Assembly (NCBI GenBank): GCA_949130485.1
Contig: OX422194.1
Span: 4,972,699 to 5,036,698, forward strand
Reading direction: 5' to 3'
From: Agelas oroides
Taxonomy: Eukaryota; Porifera; Demospongiae; Agelasida; Agelasidae
DNA: 64,000 nt
A model generated the notes under the pieces. It saw nothing but the letters and a program-made list of their open reading frames with translations. It ran no database searches and was not told the origin of the DNA. Below, piece by piece: positions 11,316-23,000 of this stretch (its first letter is position 1; each line of letters begins with the position of its first letter). A program made the translations under genes and the position numbers.

Positions 11316-12199
11316 TGTTCCGCGCAATCTGAGAATTTGCGCAATCTCGAGATTGCGTTGCGCATTCTCAGAATCCCGAGATTGCGTTCTAATCTCGAGA
11401 TTGCGCAGGCAATCTGGAGATTGCGTAACACATGTGCGCAATCTGGAGATTGCGTAATATGTGTGCGCAATCTGGAGATGCGTAACACGTGTGCGCAATC
11501 TACGAACTTTGCCTGTACGCCCGACAGTGAGTGATCTACTGTGTAGCTCGCAGGATGGAAGACATCCTTGATAAGCGGCGTCTACCTCCATAGGAGGCAT
11601 ACTGCGATCTGGAAGAGTGAGTAATGCTGTGTATTGATGAGCAACAGAAGAGAAGGTCGCGTTCGAAGTTTGCCTGTCGATCGTAGTTGGCCACAGTCAG
11701 CTTATATGCCACACGCTACTGGTTCAATCGAGTGTATACTATCTAATTGTGTCAGCGACAGTTGACACGTACCTTCGCTGAAACTGTCAGCCATCTTTTG
11801 CGTGTATTATTGGTCATTTTCAGGTACACAGCGGGTACCCGCGTTTCCACCGTTGTAGCTTATTCCAACTTTACTAGCAGGACTCCTGACTACGTCCTGA
11901 GTAAGGCAGGTTTGTTTTCAACCAAGCTAAGCCAAACTATCATTGCCTGAACTCTGCTATTTTACAAGATATAACGCAAATTATGAATCAACACTACACA
12001 AAGTCGCAATTTTTTAGTAGCTTCTCGAGATGGTTTCTGCACATGCGCGTTGGGGTAAAAGAGATTGCGCACTATACTTGCGCAATCTCGAGATTGCGCA
12101 AGTATAGTGCGCAATCTCGAGATTAGAACGCAATCTCGGGATTCTGAGAATGCGCAACGCATTCTCGAGATTGCGCAAATTCTCAGATTGCGCGGAACA
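11316..12199. mobile_element. 884-bp foldback DNA element with TATA target duplication
   Basis: The ends TGTTCCGCGCAATCTGAG and its reverse complement are perfect, and the inverted match continues for tens of bases with multiple GCGCAATCTCGAGATTGCGC-type palindromic subrepeats. TATA flanks both ends (11312-11315, 12200-12203). B2 (about 35450) and C (about 45530) show the empty site (TGTA). No transposase frame is present, so it is non-autonomous. Confidence 0.82.
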
Positions 12200-12658
12200 T
12201 ATACATGTAATAACTAGGTGGCAGAGGTTCTGAACTCAAAGTTTCTGTTCAGCCACTTTCTTCAGTCAATATGACAGCCACTGTGAGCTCTCAACCTGCA
12301 GTACATGCCAACCTGCTGTGTGCAACTACTTGATTTAGCTTGCTAGATTCACGATGTAACGGTTAGGCCCTACCACTGAGTATTATGCTTACGACTGTAT
12401 GAACTGTTTAATACCCTGGAGTCTTGTAAACATGCCTCGGTGCAGACAAGGACATAGCTTTTTTTGCAACAGTATCCATCCATGCATGCATATCTGCTTA
12501 GGGTAAATAACATCAAGCCTCTGAAGTAAGCACCCTTAGCACACAGAATCAGTAATGTATAGTAGCTGAATGGTATTACTGGAGTGAACTTGAGCAAGCT
12601 ATGCACTTAATTTGAGTGTCCTTAGCAAAAGCCTTCACATCATGTTTCACCTCCCTGT

Positions 12659-12767
12659 TGCCTTTGATTCATGGCATGTGGAAACACTGCATTGTACTAC
12701 AATGCAGTGTTTCCACATGCTATGAATCAATACATGCAGTGTTTCCACATGCCGTGAATCAAAGGCA
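12659..12767. repeat. Long palindrome (hairpin)
   Basis: Arms start TGCCTTTGATTCATGGCATG and contain GTGGAAACACTGCATTGTA; the right arm is the reverse complement with an extra internal repeat. Cleaner 78-bp versions are at 35912-35989 and 45985-46062. It is probably a fossil foldback element. Confidence 0.65.
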
Positions 12768-12977
12768 GCCAGTGGCATGAAGCTCATTGTTGTTTGTCCT
12801 ATGCATCCCCTTGAACACACTAGATTCTTGGGGGTTCATATTCAACCTTAAAAAAAACATTGATAGCTATTTGATACTGGTGAACTTGCAGCTATCCTGT
12901 GCAGTACAAGTCTAGGGGAGTAATTGTTTTCACCAAGTATGTAAGACCTGAAGTGGATTATGTCTACATCATCGGTC

Positions 12978-13100
12978 AAGGGGCAGATCCGGGGGGGTGC
13001 ATAGGATGCAAGTGCACCCCCCCTTCCTCCCAGCAATCTTCACTGTGTGTACCAACCCCCCCCCCCCAACAACTCTTTTCCATCTCTAGATCCGCCCCTG
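12978..13100. repeat. Small inverted-repeat element, GGGGC(A/G)GATC ends
   Basis: It begins AAGGGGCAGATCC and ends GATCCGCCCCTG, with an inner GTGCA/TGCAC palindrome beside G and C runs. Copies are at 36270-36383 and 46343-46454. The same inner palindrome and similar ends occur in the 660-bp element at 61978-62637, suggesting one family. Confidence 0.5.
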
Positions 13101-14181
13101 AGGTCATAACTTTGAGAACGTATAATTTCATTTTAGTGTCCTTGACTTTGCTGAGTGAGCTTGTTGAACTTGTGAATCATTGGACTATACCAACCTGAAA
13201 GCTCTGTAGCTTGCGACCCCTCAAAATTAAAAGATGTAGATAAAGTCCTGAGCCCTATGGTTAATGTTTAATATTATATTCCAACTTTGTTTCTTGAGTT
13301 GTGTGCATGGTGACTGCACAAAAGTTGCCAACCACCATACCTAAGAACTATAAAAGTTAGCCATAAGACTCAAGATTTTATGCTTGAGTTTTGTTTCACC
13401 TCTCAATTGCCTTTCATTCACTGTGGAAACACCGGATCACTGGCACTGGCAGCATGAAGCTCATGGTTATCAAAAATTCTATGATACGTTCTTAAAAATC
13501 TTTAGTAACACTAATTTTACGTATAATTCTCAGCCATGCCTTTATGCAAAGTGTCTTTTCACTGAATATGTTTGTTTAGGTGCGTGTTTGTTAAAACGTT
13601 GAAGTTGTTTACATAGCACTATCCACTGATGTGAACTAGGGTGTAGAAATGTTAGTGTGTAGCTGCCATTTAGTTTCTATGTATAGTATGGTAGCACTAT
13701 AGTAGTGCACCTTGAGTAGCAGCATCAGTCCTAGTCTTGTTCCCAGACTGCCACCATTTATTGGTTCTTTAGTTTTGGGTTCACAGTATAACAGTAGGAG
13801 AGGCGAAGAATAGGGGGAGGCCTGGATTAAACACTATTGCGTGAAGGATATCAGATGGACATGAGGTGGACATAGTGGGGATGCCTAACTGCTAATACAT
13901 ACTCATTAAACCTGAGAGTGAGTTTCTTACCATGTTAGCTAAGTACTCTTGCTTGGATGAATGCCTGGAGTGCTGCCTATAGCAGCGGACCAGTGCATAG
14001 GCATCAGCTTCACCCTATGTGTAAGTCTGCATTTATAGCATTCCAAGGCTATTCCTGTTTCTTGCTGCTCTTCTGCTTCTGTGTAATATTGTGAACTGAA
14101 GAAAGAAGAGACCTGGTAACAAGGCCTGTGAGTTGATAGTGTTAGTCTCCAAAACATTGTTGACCATTCTTTCTCCAACAG

Positions 14182-14614
14182 TCTCATCATCCATCCCCTC
14201 TGCTGCCACTCCTGGAGCAACCACACTTACAGCTAACCAAGGTTTTATTCCTCTTCTATTCTATGCCTCTAAATCTTGTCATAAATATTGCGCACACCCA
14301 ATGAACTTGACAGTTTCAAATACTTGAACAATTTTATGTTAACTAGATTGTACTGCAAACTCTTCACTATAGGGTCCACACTTGGTCCAGTAGCTGCAGT
14401 CATATCCCTCTTTCCTTTGGCAGTGGTGGCATGTGGCTTAATAGCTGTTGGAATGATAGCAATATGGAGGTACAAATATTCTTGCTATGTTATGCTGTCC
14501 CAGTCTCACTCCTTCAACTCATGCTTGTCCCTCCAATTACCATACAGGCTTAAACAAAGAGAAAGCCATCCTTCTGACCATCTCAAGCCTCAAGGAATGA
14601 ATGTGAATGAATAA
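14182..14614 (+). other. B1 stalk, transmembrane and tail exons
   Basis: Stalk exon 14182-14241 (Ser/Thr/Pro/Ala-rich), transmembrane exon 14373-14469 (GSTLGPVAAVISLFPLAVVA onward, ending IWR), tail exon 14548-14614 (RLKQRESHPSDHLKPQG then four residues and TAA). The 78-nt intron between the last two (14470-14547) is open in frame, so retention would add 26 residues including SCYVML. Confidence 0.8.
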
Positions 14615-14673
14615 ATGAATGCAGATGAATGAATGAATGAATGAATGAACGAATGAATGAATGAATGAATAAA
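14596..14673 (+). repeat. GAAT tetranucleotide repeat with AATAAA
   Basis: (GAAT)n begins inside the last B1 codons and supplies the stop TAA. AATAAA at 14668-14673 is a candidate polyadenylation signal. Equivalents: 38020-38096 and 48090-48210. Confidence 0.7.
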
Positions 14674-14810
14674 AAATGCTACAGCACTGGAAGGACTTTC
14701 TATTCTGAAAAAAAAAAAAGGAATCTTGCATGGAACTCAAGGGGAAATTATGAGTTCATCTGTGTCAATGGATGAGTTCAGCTGTGTCAATGGGGAGAAA
14801 TTATCATCGA

Positions 14811-15030
<220 letters not shown>

Positions 15031-16914
15031 ATTATAGTAACTTCAGAGCTGTGATTGAGGTTCGAGGAGAAAGACGTTCTTAATTTTTTATTTCGTTTTC
15101 ATAGTGGCACAGACAAGTGCACTGACAGCATTAGAGCTTTAGAGAGGTTAGATAAACATAAAACACACATTACATAATAAGTAACCTATGTTATTCTTGA
15201 CAGCAGTGGTGTGAGGAATGCATGGCTAGTTGCTCAAGTTTTAGTTGTCCACTGCAATAGGATGGAGGTGAGAGTGCTAATGGAGAGACACATCAACAAC
15301 GATAACAGCAGTGTTGATGCAATAAAGTGCTCCAATCTACGAAGTGTGTTTCTAACACTCAAATGGCACCAGAATATAATGTACTGTGTATATACAAACT
15401 AATGTTTTAATAAATCCAGGATCAGTAACAGATAGACTAAGGTACTACTATAATAACAGGCAAGATTAGCTATAGTGACAATTAATGTGCCAGCAGGTTT
15501 GGCATACGACATTACAGTAGATACTGGCATGCTCAGAGTCTGCAGAATGTAAGCAATAACAAATTGTACGAAATATAATATTAGTTGGGATTTTTTACAC
15601 TTATATATGGATAGACAAGACAATTCTAGAGCTGTGACTGAGGATTTCTTCCTTCACCATACCTACTGTGAGTGTGCAATGATGTGGTGATGGAAGTCAG
15701 CACAGCAATGGTTCTAATGTGGCGATAATAGCTTGGATGTTCACTTCTCTCTATAGTCATCAGTTAAATGTATATCAGTAGGTAGTTAGCAAATCAAGGG
15801 ATTTTTACAACCATGCGTAACACATAATATATTATTACCCTGACAAAAGGCTTGGGTCCATTCTTCACTGTATGTTACAAAGACCAGCCAATCAAGTGTA
15901 TAATTGAAGTGTGGATTGCAGTTGGCACTAGCCATACTTTCTGCATGGTCATGGAATAAACTATGGCTTATGTGTACACAAATAGATTTCAACAAACATG
16001 CTGAAACATCACGTTTGTCAGGTGTGAACAGTGCAGTGCATTCTGATGCGACAGTGTGTGATAAAAGGACACTAGGCAAATTGGAGCACTTTGTTATATC
16101 AACACTGCAGTAGCTAACACATTGTTGTTGATATACCTTTCCATAGTATATGCATGGTTGCTCTGTCGGACACAATCCACACACTCACCTCTGATATCAT
16201 AGCAGCACCCTCAAGTGGACATTTGAAGTGAAGGGACACATTTTTATTTCTTTTTTTTTTTTAACCTCATTGTATTATAATAATGTTCCAAGTATTTTTG
16301 TTCCTTACATTGATAATGTCAGTGACAATGTTAAAAAGAATCACTTTTTCATGACTGTTTTATCTCTATGTTAATTTTTGTTGTATTCACAGTACTGCTT
16401 ACTATGGGAGAATGCAGTGTTAATGCATGGAAAATATTAACTAACAAGTGCAGGTTCCGCCTAGCTACCACATGATCAAAATTTGAGTTGCCTCTGGTTG
16501 TCTTCTCAGTCCTCACTTTCTATTAACCTTTCAGCGCAGCTACAAAAATAGTGATGGAACAGCTACAAGTAGGTGACTTTTTTCATCGTTGAAAACCATA
16601 GATATATGACACGGAACTATGCGAAAACCAACAATGACATCGTCCGCGCATGCAGAACTGGAGCACTCAATTTTCACAAGCCAAAAACAATCTCGCGTCT
16701 TTGCTTACGTCGTGATGCATATATATTCTTGCCATCACGTCTACACAGAGATTTTAATGACATTTTGTTTTCCTCTGAGGAACACCGTATATAGGTTACG
16801 TACCTTTCGCAGTGTTTGTAATCAATGGGTGGAGCTAGGAATCTATATATGAAAGTGATACTGCACGGAACCATAATTTTCTTGCTGGCCCTGATCGTAT
16901 GTTGTAGCTACAGA
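15031..16914. other. B1-A2 intergenic region
   Basis: No exon seen. It parallels the A1-B1 interval, including the conserved block at 16196-16225 and the segment ending CTTTCTATTAACCTTTCAGC before the promoter. TATATA at 16788-16793 lies about 120 nt before the A2 ATG and is repeated at the same spacing in the other A-type copies, so it may be a TATA box. Confidence 0.5.
16788..16793 (+). promoter_or_regulatory. Candidate TATA box of A2
   Basis: CCGTATATAGG sits about 127 nt upstream of the start at 16915 and is identical before the signal exons at 40517, 44056 and 50585. Only position and conservation support it. Confidence 0.35.
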
Positions 16915-17005
16915 ATGCTCACAATAAATTTGCTGTCTGTAGTAGTTTTCATCCATATCTTGATGGGATGTTGGGGTCAGGAAAGTGGACAAGGTGAAGC
17001 GACAG
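16915..17005 (+). other. A2 signal-peptide exon with GC donor
   Basis: [20 protein letters not shown] is a typical leader. The exon ends ACAG followed by GCAAGT, the consensus GC-AG donor, in phase 1. The next GT, four bases later, would give the wrong phase and a stop in Ig1. Confidence 0.75.
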
Positions 17006-20000
17006 GCAAGTGTGCTGAGTATAGCTAGACATCTATATAGCTACATGTAGAAGTATAACCAATAGATACTCGGTAGAGGAGCGTATGAGCGCCGGGAATC
17101 GCCGGGCGATGGAGCGGCAAACTACCGTAAATGGTGCGGTTCCGTGTGTTGTCAAATCGCAGCTACTGCCAGCAGGTAACTGATGTTACAGCAGGAAGGC
17201 TCTTGAGCAGCCCTCAAACTTGTTAACAAGTACGCAAATGCGAAAAAGAGTTTTCTGCACTGGAACTCGACACTACACGGATCGCTAGTTGGACGCTCCT
17301 ACTCGCCGTGGTGAGTGTTTCATAAGCTAGTCCTGCTGTGGTAAGGGGAACACCGTTATTTAGATACTTTGTGATATGTGAACCCCTCGCACTAAATTGA
17401 GTGCGTATGGGGATCTCCTTATAGCAGTATATAGAGATCCCAGAACGCAGAAGAGATGGATTTGTTTGTAGAATATCGAGCGCTCACTTGACGTAACACG
17501 CGCGATGGGCTGCGGGGTACTTCATGGGTGATATGTAAAACAAAACAAGTACCTACAGTTGTCGGAAGATTCGAGGATATACAAATTGCCCATAAGACGT
17601 ACGTACGTACCCTGTACGTGCAGATCAAATCTACAAGCACGGACTGAGTAAGTTTTTCATAATGGATGGAAGGAAGTTACCCTGTCAGCGTAGAGAAGTG
17701 TAAAGGGGAATAGAATTCTCGCTTGGTGAGGCTGAAAGTATAGGCGTAGGAAGCAAATTAGAAGCATAGAGACTATACTGTGCAACGCGAAGCGCGGCGT
17801 AAAAAATGTTAGAATGAGCGGCGGCGAATTTTTCAAAAGTGGCACCTTCACACTACAAAATAAAACCTTTTTTCAGGATTGTATAATATCCTTAGTCTCG
17901 TTCCCAGGCCTTCCCCGCCTCCAGTTTTTGGTCACTCGCGATATTCTAGCCACGTTCTGAGACCTTCGCAACCGTCCTGCAATATTCAATTTACGTAGAA
18001 AGCAAAACTTAGTCGTCGTTCCAAGGAGACCGCCAAGCTTTTCGTCGCTTGGAGTAGATCTATAGTGGTCAATGCTGATTTGACAAAATGTATTATAGCA
18101 AGGCCATCCCACTGGCAAGATTTTGTTCGCTTTACTTTAAGCGGAAATGAATGTAATAGACACACAAACAGCTAACTGCTGATGTAACTGTGCATGTACC
18201 CAGGGTATTACTACCGTATTTCAAACTTTACGTGTATACACGCACGGGCTCGTCTATTTCCTTCAGGACTGTGTAGACCGGTGTCATGGGGATAAAGTGA
18301 CTCCGCCTTCCAGTGACCCCCCAAGTCATTTCACCCTAGGGATCAGTGACCCCCAGTTTGGTCATTTCATCCTAGGGATGAGTGACCCCCAGTCATTTCA
18401 CCCTACGAATCAGTGACCCCCAATCATTCTACCCTAGTGTGGATGACCCCCCCAGGTGAAATGTGGATGCCTGGGTGAAATGACTCCCCATGGAGTAAGT
18501 AAAGGCCATGTAGGGTCCTGTGACTCTCTATGCTTTTACTGCTCTATCCAAGCTGATAATTTTCTACACATGAAATACATTTAAATTGTGTGGAGTATAC
18601 TCTTTATTTGTCGTGCTATAGCTTTTGCGGTTTTGCTTACGTAAAGTATGTATGTAGTTATGTAATGATTATTTGACTGGCGCTTGTCAATCTGCAGAGT
18701 AAACATGCACAAACAGGTGTTCCACATAGATTCTGTATACTACACCTGTGGAACACTGGAAGCTGCTTGGCACTGTATTTATGTGTACCTTCCGTCATGA
18801 CTCGATCACAGTACAATTTCCTCGTATATAATACTTGGGATGCAAGAGCTAGCTCTCTGCATCCACAGAATGACCCACAGCTCTCCCAGTGATGTTAATG
18901 TTGTAGTTGTTATACCATTCATTGACAAGTGTGTAGACCTCGCAATACGCCGTGCTACTACCAACAGTTAGGTACAGGACATGCAACACTCTTTATATAT
19001 AAATTGACGTTTGGTGGGGAGTGACTCTACTCCCGGGGGAGTCCTACTATTTATACCACTGAACATTCCTTAGTTGGTGATTATTGTGATTCAGAGTAGC
19101 TAATAGGTGGACCGAATGGGCATCAAAGGAGATTAGAAAATGGAATGGAATTTGGCGATTGAACGTTTTGTTTTGAATGAATCGTCACGGATGCCAGGGG
19201 TACGGGAGAAGCAGGTGGCTGGCGATGCAGTTGATGAGTTTTGGGGAGTGTATCATCCCCATTATGTTGAGCAATATATCAACAAGCAATGGGATGAATG
19301 TGTTGCACGGGCGAGAGATAATGCATGAACGTAGCCAGATACGGGGCTGTATGATGACCTACACATTTTTTCATGGGGGCGGAATATGAAGTGTGTAGAC
19401 AGAGTGACGGATCATGGTTTTGGACAGAAGACGTTTGATGTAGGATCTCTTCCTTCGCAGGTGCAGGTGATGTCTGGTTCTCACTCAGAGGTACAACATA
19501 CCAGAACAACAGTAATGTTACCCTGGAGGACATTGGTGAAGGTGATGATGCTCTGCTCTGCATGACTGAACAATCAGCTTGTTGCCGACCTCCTGCTAGT
19601 AACACCACAGGGAACTGGTACTTTCCCAATGGAACTAGAGTTCCTAGCAGTGGTGGCCAGTGGGACTTCTACAGAACAAGAGGTAATATGACGGTACTTC
19701 TGCAGAGGAGGAGAGGTGGAGAGGATGGAGTTTACCGCTGTGAGATACCTGATGAGCTGAATGTCACTCAGACCATATACATTGGAGTGTACACAGCAAG
19801 CACTGGTGAGTGGGACATGTATGTTAATTCCTCCCACTGCATTGACATACTGAGATTAAGCTTGAGATCGCAGACATAGTTTTAGTAACATAATGCTGGA
19901 ATGATGCGAAGTGTGATGGAATGCATCATTCAATAATCAGCAATACCACTCACTTTCTGTTACAGATTATTTGTGGGATGAGTTGGTCGATTGGTTGTGG

Positions 20001-23000
20001 GCATGTTGGTTCATTGATCATCACTTTGGCTCTTCTTAGGGCACTGTTAAAGTTTATGTCAGTAAGATGATGCCAAGGAAATATGCCTGTTTGTGCTAAT
20101 ATGATGCAAATCCCAATAAAGATATTTGCCATTTATCACCACTTTGCAACATTTGTTGGTGACTGAAATGTTTGTTCATAGGGTATGTGCACCATGGTAC
20201 TAGCCAATATGTATTCAGATTGGATGTATATTGCTTCTTCCGGCCTGTGTATCTATTATTTGGGTTATATGGAACCTGCATCTTGGAATGTAGGTGTATA
20301 AAATGGTCAATAACTTAATTATAAGGAGAAGGTCTGTTTAGGAATCACAGCCTCACTTCCAGGCTACGCAACACAGCAATAACAACGCAAGCCCCAATAT
20401 CAGAAGCGCTCCTGCAGTAACACAATAACAAGAGTATAAAGTGTCATTGGGGATCCTTTTAACATGCCACACATCTCCACTTCTGCTGAGGTCTAGTACT
20501 TTAAACTTCACCCTAACCAATTAGCAAGCCTTGAATAGTTACAAGTGAACACCTGAGAATTGATTGCAGTGTCAGAAATGGAGCCCTTACAAAGTGAGAG
20601 GAGTCTTTCTAAGTCCATTCATGCAAAAGGAGGAGAGAAAGATCCCCTTCAAGGCCTTTCTAGGGCCAGCTGCAGCAACTGTTTAATGCTTTTTATTTTC
20701 TGCCAACTTTCCCCTCGTTTACTTCATCTGTTAGTACAGTTTTGAATGAATCGTCACGGATGCCAGGTGTACGGGAGAAGCATGTGGCTGGCGATGCAGT
20801 TGATGAGTTTTGGGAAGTGTATCATCCCCATTACGTTGAGCAATATATCAACAAGCAATGGGATGAATCTGTTGCACGGGCGAGAGATAATGCATGAACG
20901 TAGCCAGATACGGGGCTGTATGATGACCTACACATTTTTTCATGGGGGCGGAATATGAAGTGTGTAGACAGAGTGACGGATCATGGTTTTGGACAGAAGA
21001 CGTTTGATGTAGGATCTCTTCCTTCGCAGGTGCAGGTGATGTCTGGTTCTCACTCAGAGGTACAACATACCAGAACAACAGTAATGTTACCCTGGAGGAC
21101 ATTGGTGAAGGTGATGATGCTCTGCTCTGCATGACTGAACAATCAGCTTGTTGCCGACCTCCTGCTAGTAACGCCACAGGGAACTGGTACTTTCCCAATG
21201 GAACTAGAGTTCCTAGCAGTGGGGGCCAGTGGGACTTCTACAGAACAAGAGGTAATATGACGGTACTTCTGCAGAGGAGGAGAGGTGGAGAGGATGGAGT
21301 TTACCGCTGTGAGATACCTGATGAGCTGAATGTCACTCAGACCATATACATTGGAGTGTACACAGCAAGCACTGGTGAGTGGGACATGTATGTTAATTCC
21401 TCCCACTGCATTGACATACTGAGATTAAGCTTGAGATCGCAGACATAGTTTTAGTAACATAATGCTGGAATGATGCGAAGTGTGATGGAATGCATCATTC
21501 AGTGATCAGCAATACCACTCACTTTCTGTTACAGATTATTTGTGGGATGAGTTGGTCGATTGGTTGTGGGCATGTTGGTTCATTGATAATCACTTTGGCT
21601 CTTCTTAGGGCACTGTTAAAGTTTATGTCAGTAAGATGATGCCAAGGAAATATGCCTGTTTGTGCTAATATGATGCAAATCCCAATAAAGATATTTGCCA
21701 TTTATCACCACTTTGCAACATTTGTTGGTGACTGAAATGTTTGTTCATAGGGTTGTGCACCATAGTACTAGCCAATATGTATTCAGATTGGATGTATATT
21801 GCTTCTTCCGGCCTGTGTATCTATTATTTGGGTTATATGGAACCTGCATCTTGGAATGTAGGTGTATAAAATGGTCAATAACTTAATTATAAGGAGAAGG
21901 TCTGTTTAGGAATCACAGCCTCACTTCCAGGCTACGCAACACAGCAATAACAACGCAAGCCCCAATATCAGAAGCGCTCCTGCAGTAACACAATAACAAG
22001 AGTATAAAGTGTCATTGGGGATCCTTTTAACATGCCACACATCTCCACTTCTGCTGAGGTCTAGTACTTTAAACTTCACCCTAACCAATTAGCAAGCCTT
22101 GAATAGTTACAAGTGAACACCTGAGAATTGATTGCAGTGTCAGAAATGGAGCCCTTACAAAGTGAGAGGAGTCTTTCTAAGTCCATTTATGCAAAAGGAG
22201 TAGAGAAAGATCCCCTTCATGGCCTTTCAAGGGCCAGCTGCAGCAACTGTTTAATGCTTTTTATTTTCTGCCAACTTTCCCCTCGTTTACTTCATCTGTT
22301 AGTACAGAACCTATCTTCCAAAGCAAATTGCACCAAATGACAATATCAAGCTAGAATTTGTAAGCGAAATCATTAGTAATTAAAAGGTTAATATTTTCAC
22401 CTAATTAGCTTGGACTGGGGAAGTTTAACGGTGTTTAGAAGGACCCTGCCTGTTCAATGTGTTCATTGTGAGATTTTTCCTTGTAATTAACTTGACCATT
22501 ATATGCACTTACATTCCAAGATGCAGGTTCCATGATCTACTCCGTTTTGGGGGCCACATGAAGTGTACAAAACTAAACAACCCCCCCCCCCCCCCCCCCC
22601 CCCCCGCCCCTCCCCACACACACACACATACACATACAAAACAAACAAAAACAAGCAAATGAACAAAAAACAAAACAACAATAACAAACATTTGTGGAGT
22701 CAAAATAGTGACTCAGATGCTACTTGTGCTCAAATACTATACTTTGTGCTTGCAAGATGTTTCAATACCAACTGCACCAGAATTAGCTAAGACTGCTTTT
22801 TTACGCCTCTCTCTTCAGCTGTTTTTCTCTAGTGGATCTATCCATGGCATTGTGTACAGTTTCAAGATATTTCCTTTGATTGTGTGTAGCACCATCAGTA
22901 ACGGCATCATTTTTTTGTTTTTGAGACGACATTTATAGCCATTGTTGATTCCACTCACTGTATTCTCATCCCTAACAGTCGCATCACCGACTACTCCTCC

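Larger units (their letters stand above)
9844..14181. other. B1 intron between Ig2 and stalk
   Basis: No exon could be supported in these 4.3 kb. It holds the 884-bp foldback element (11316-12199), a long palindrome (12659-12767) and a small GC-ended inverted-repeat element (12978-13100). The intron recurs in B2 (34131-37597) and C (from 44168), both lacking the foldback. Confidence 0.6.
5728..14614 (+). pseudogene. Short-tailed two-Ig transmembrane receptor B1, disrupted
   Basis: Exons: signal peptide 5728-5818, Ig1 8573-8905, Ig2 9272-9843, stalk 14182-14241, transmembrane 14373-14469, tail 14548-14614 (stop TAA 14612-14614). Without the insertion the sum is 924 nt, 307 residues. Two lesions are visible. 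The donor after the signal exon is GA (5819-5820) where six other copies have GC. A 296-bp insertion splits Ig2 and creates an immediate TAA at 9442-9444. Because Ig exons are phase 1-1, skipping Ig2 would restore the frame, but the donor change would still need a bypass. The predicted product would be a surface receptor with no enzymatic domain; the helix has no charged residue and the spliced tail has no tyrosine. Its neighbours are phosphatase receptors carrying the same Ig1 fold. Confidence 0.75.
19171..22307. repeat. Tandem duplication of 1569 bp containing Ig1
   Basis: Copy 1 is 19171-20739 and copy 2 is 20740-22307. They differ by scattered single bases and one 1-nt deletion. Both begin TTTTGAATGAATCGTCACGG and end GTTAGTACAG. 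The Ig1 exon and both splice sites are inside each copy. The single-copy equivalent in A3 is near 53.2-55.2 kb. Confidence 0.95.

Noticed and set aside
19806-22978. An Ig2 exon in the A genes
   Set aside because: I looked between Ig1 and the stalk in A2, and in A3 (53547-56143), for LTC, WRRDG or YNCTVEN motifs and found none; only the Ig1 duplicate is present.
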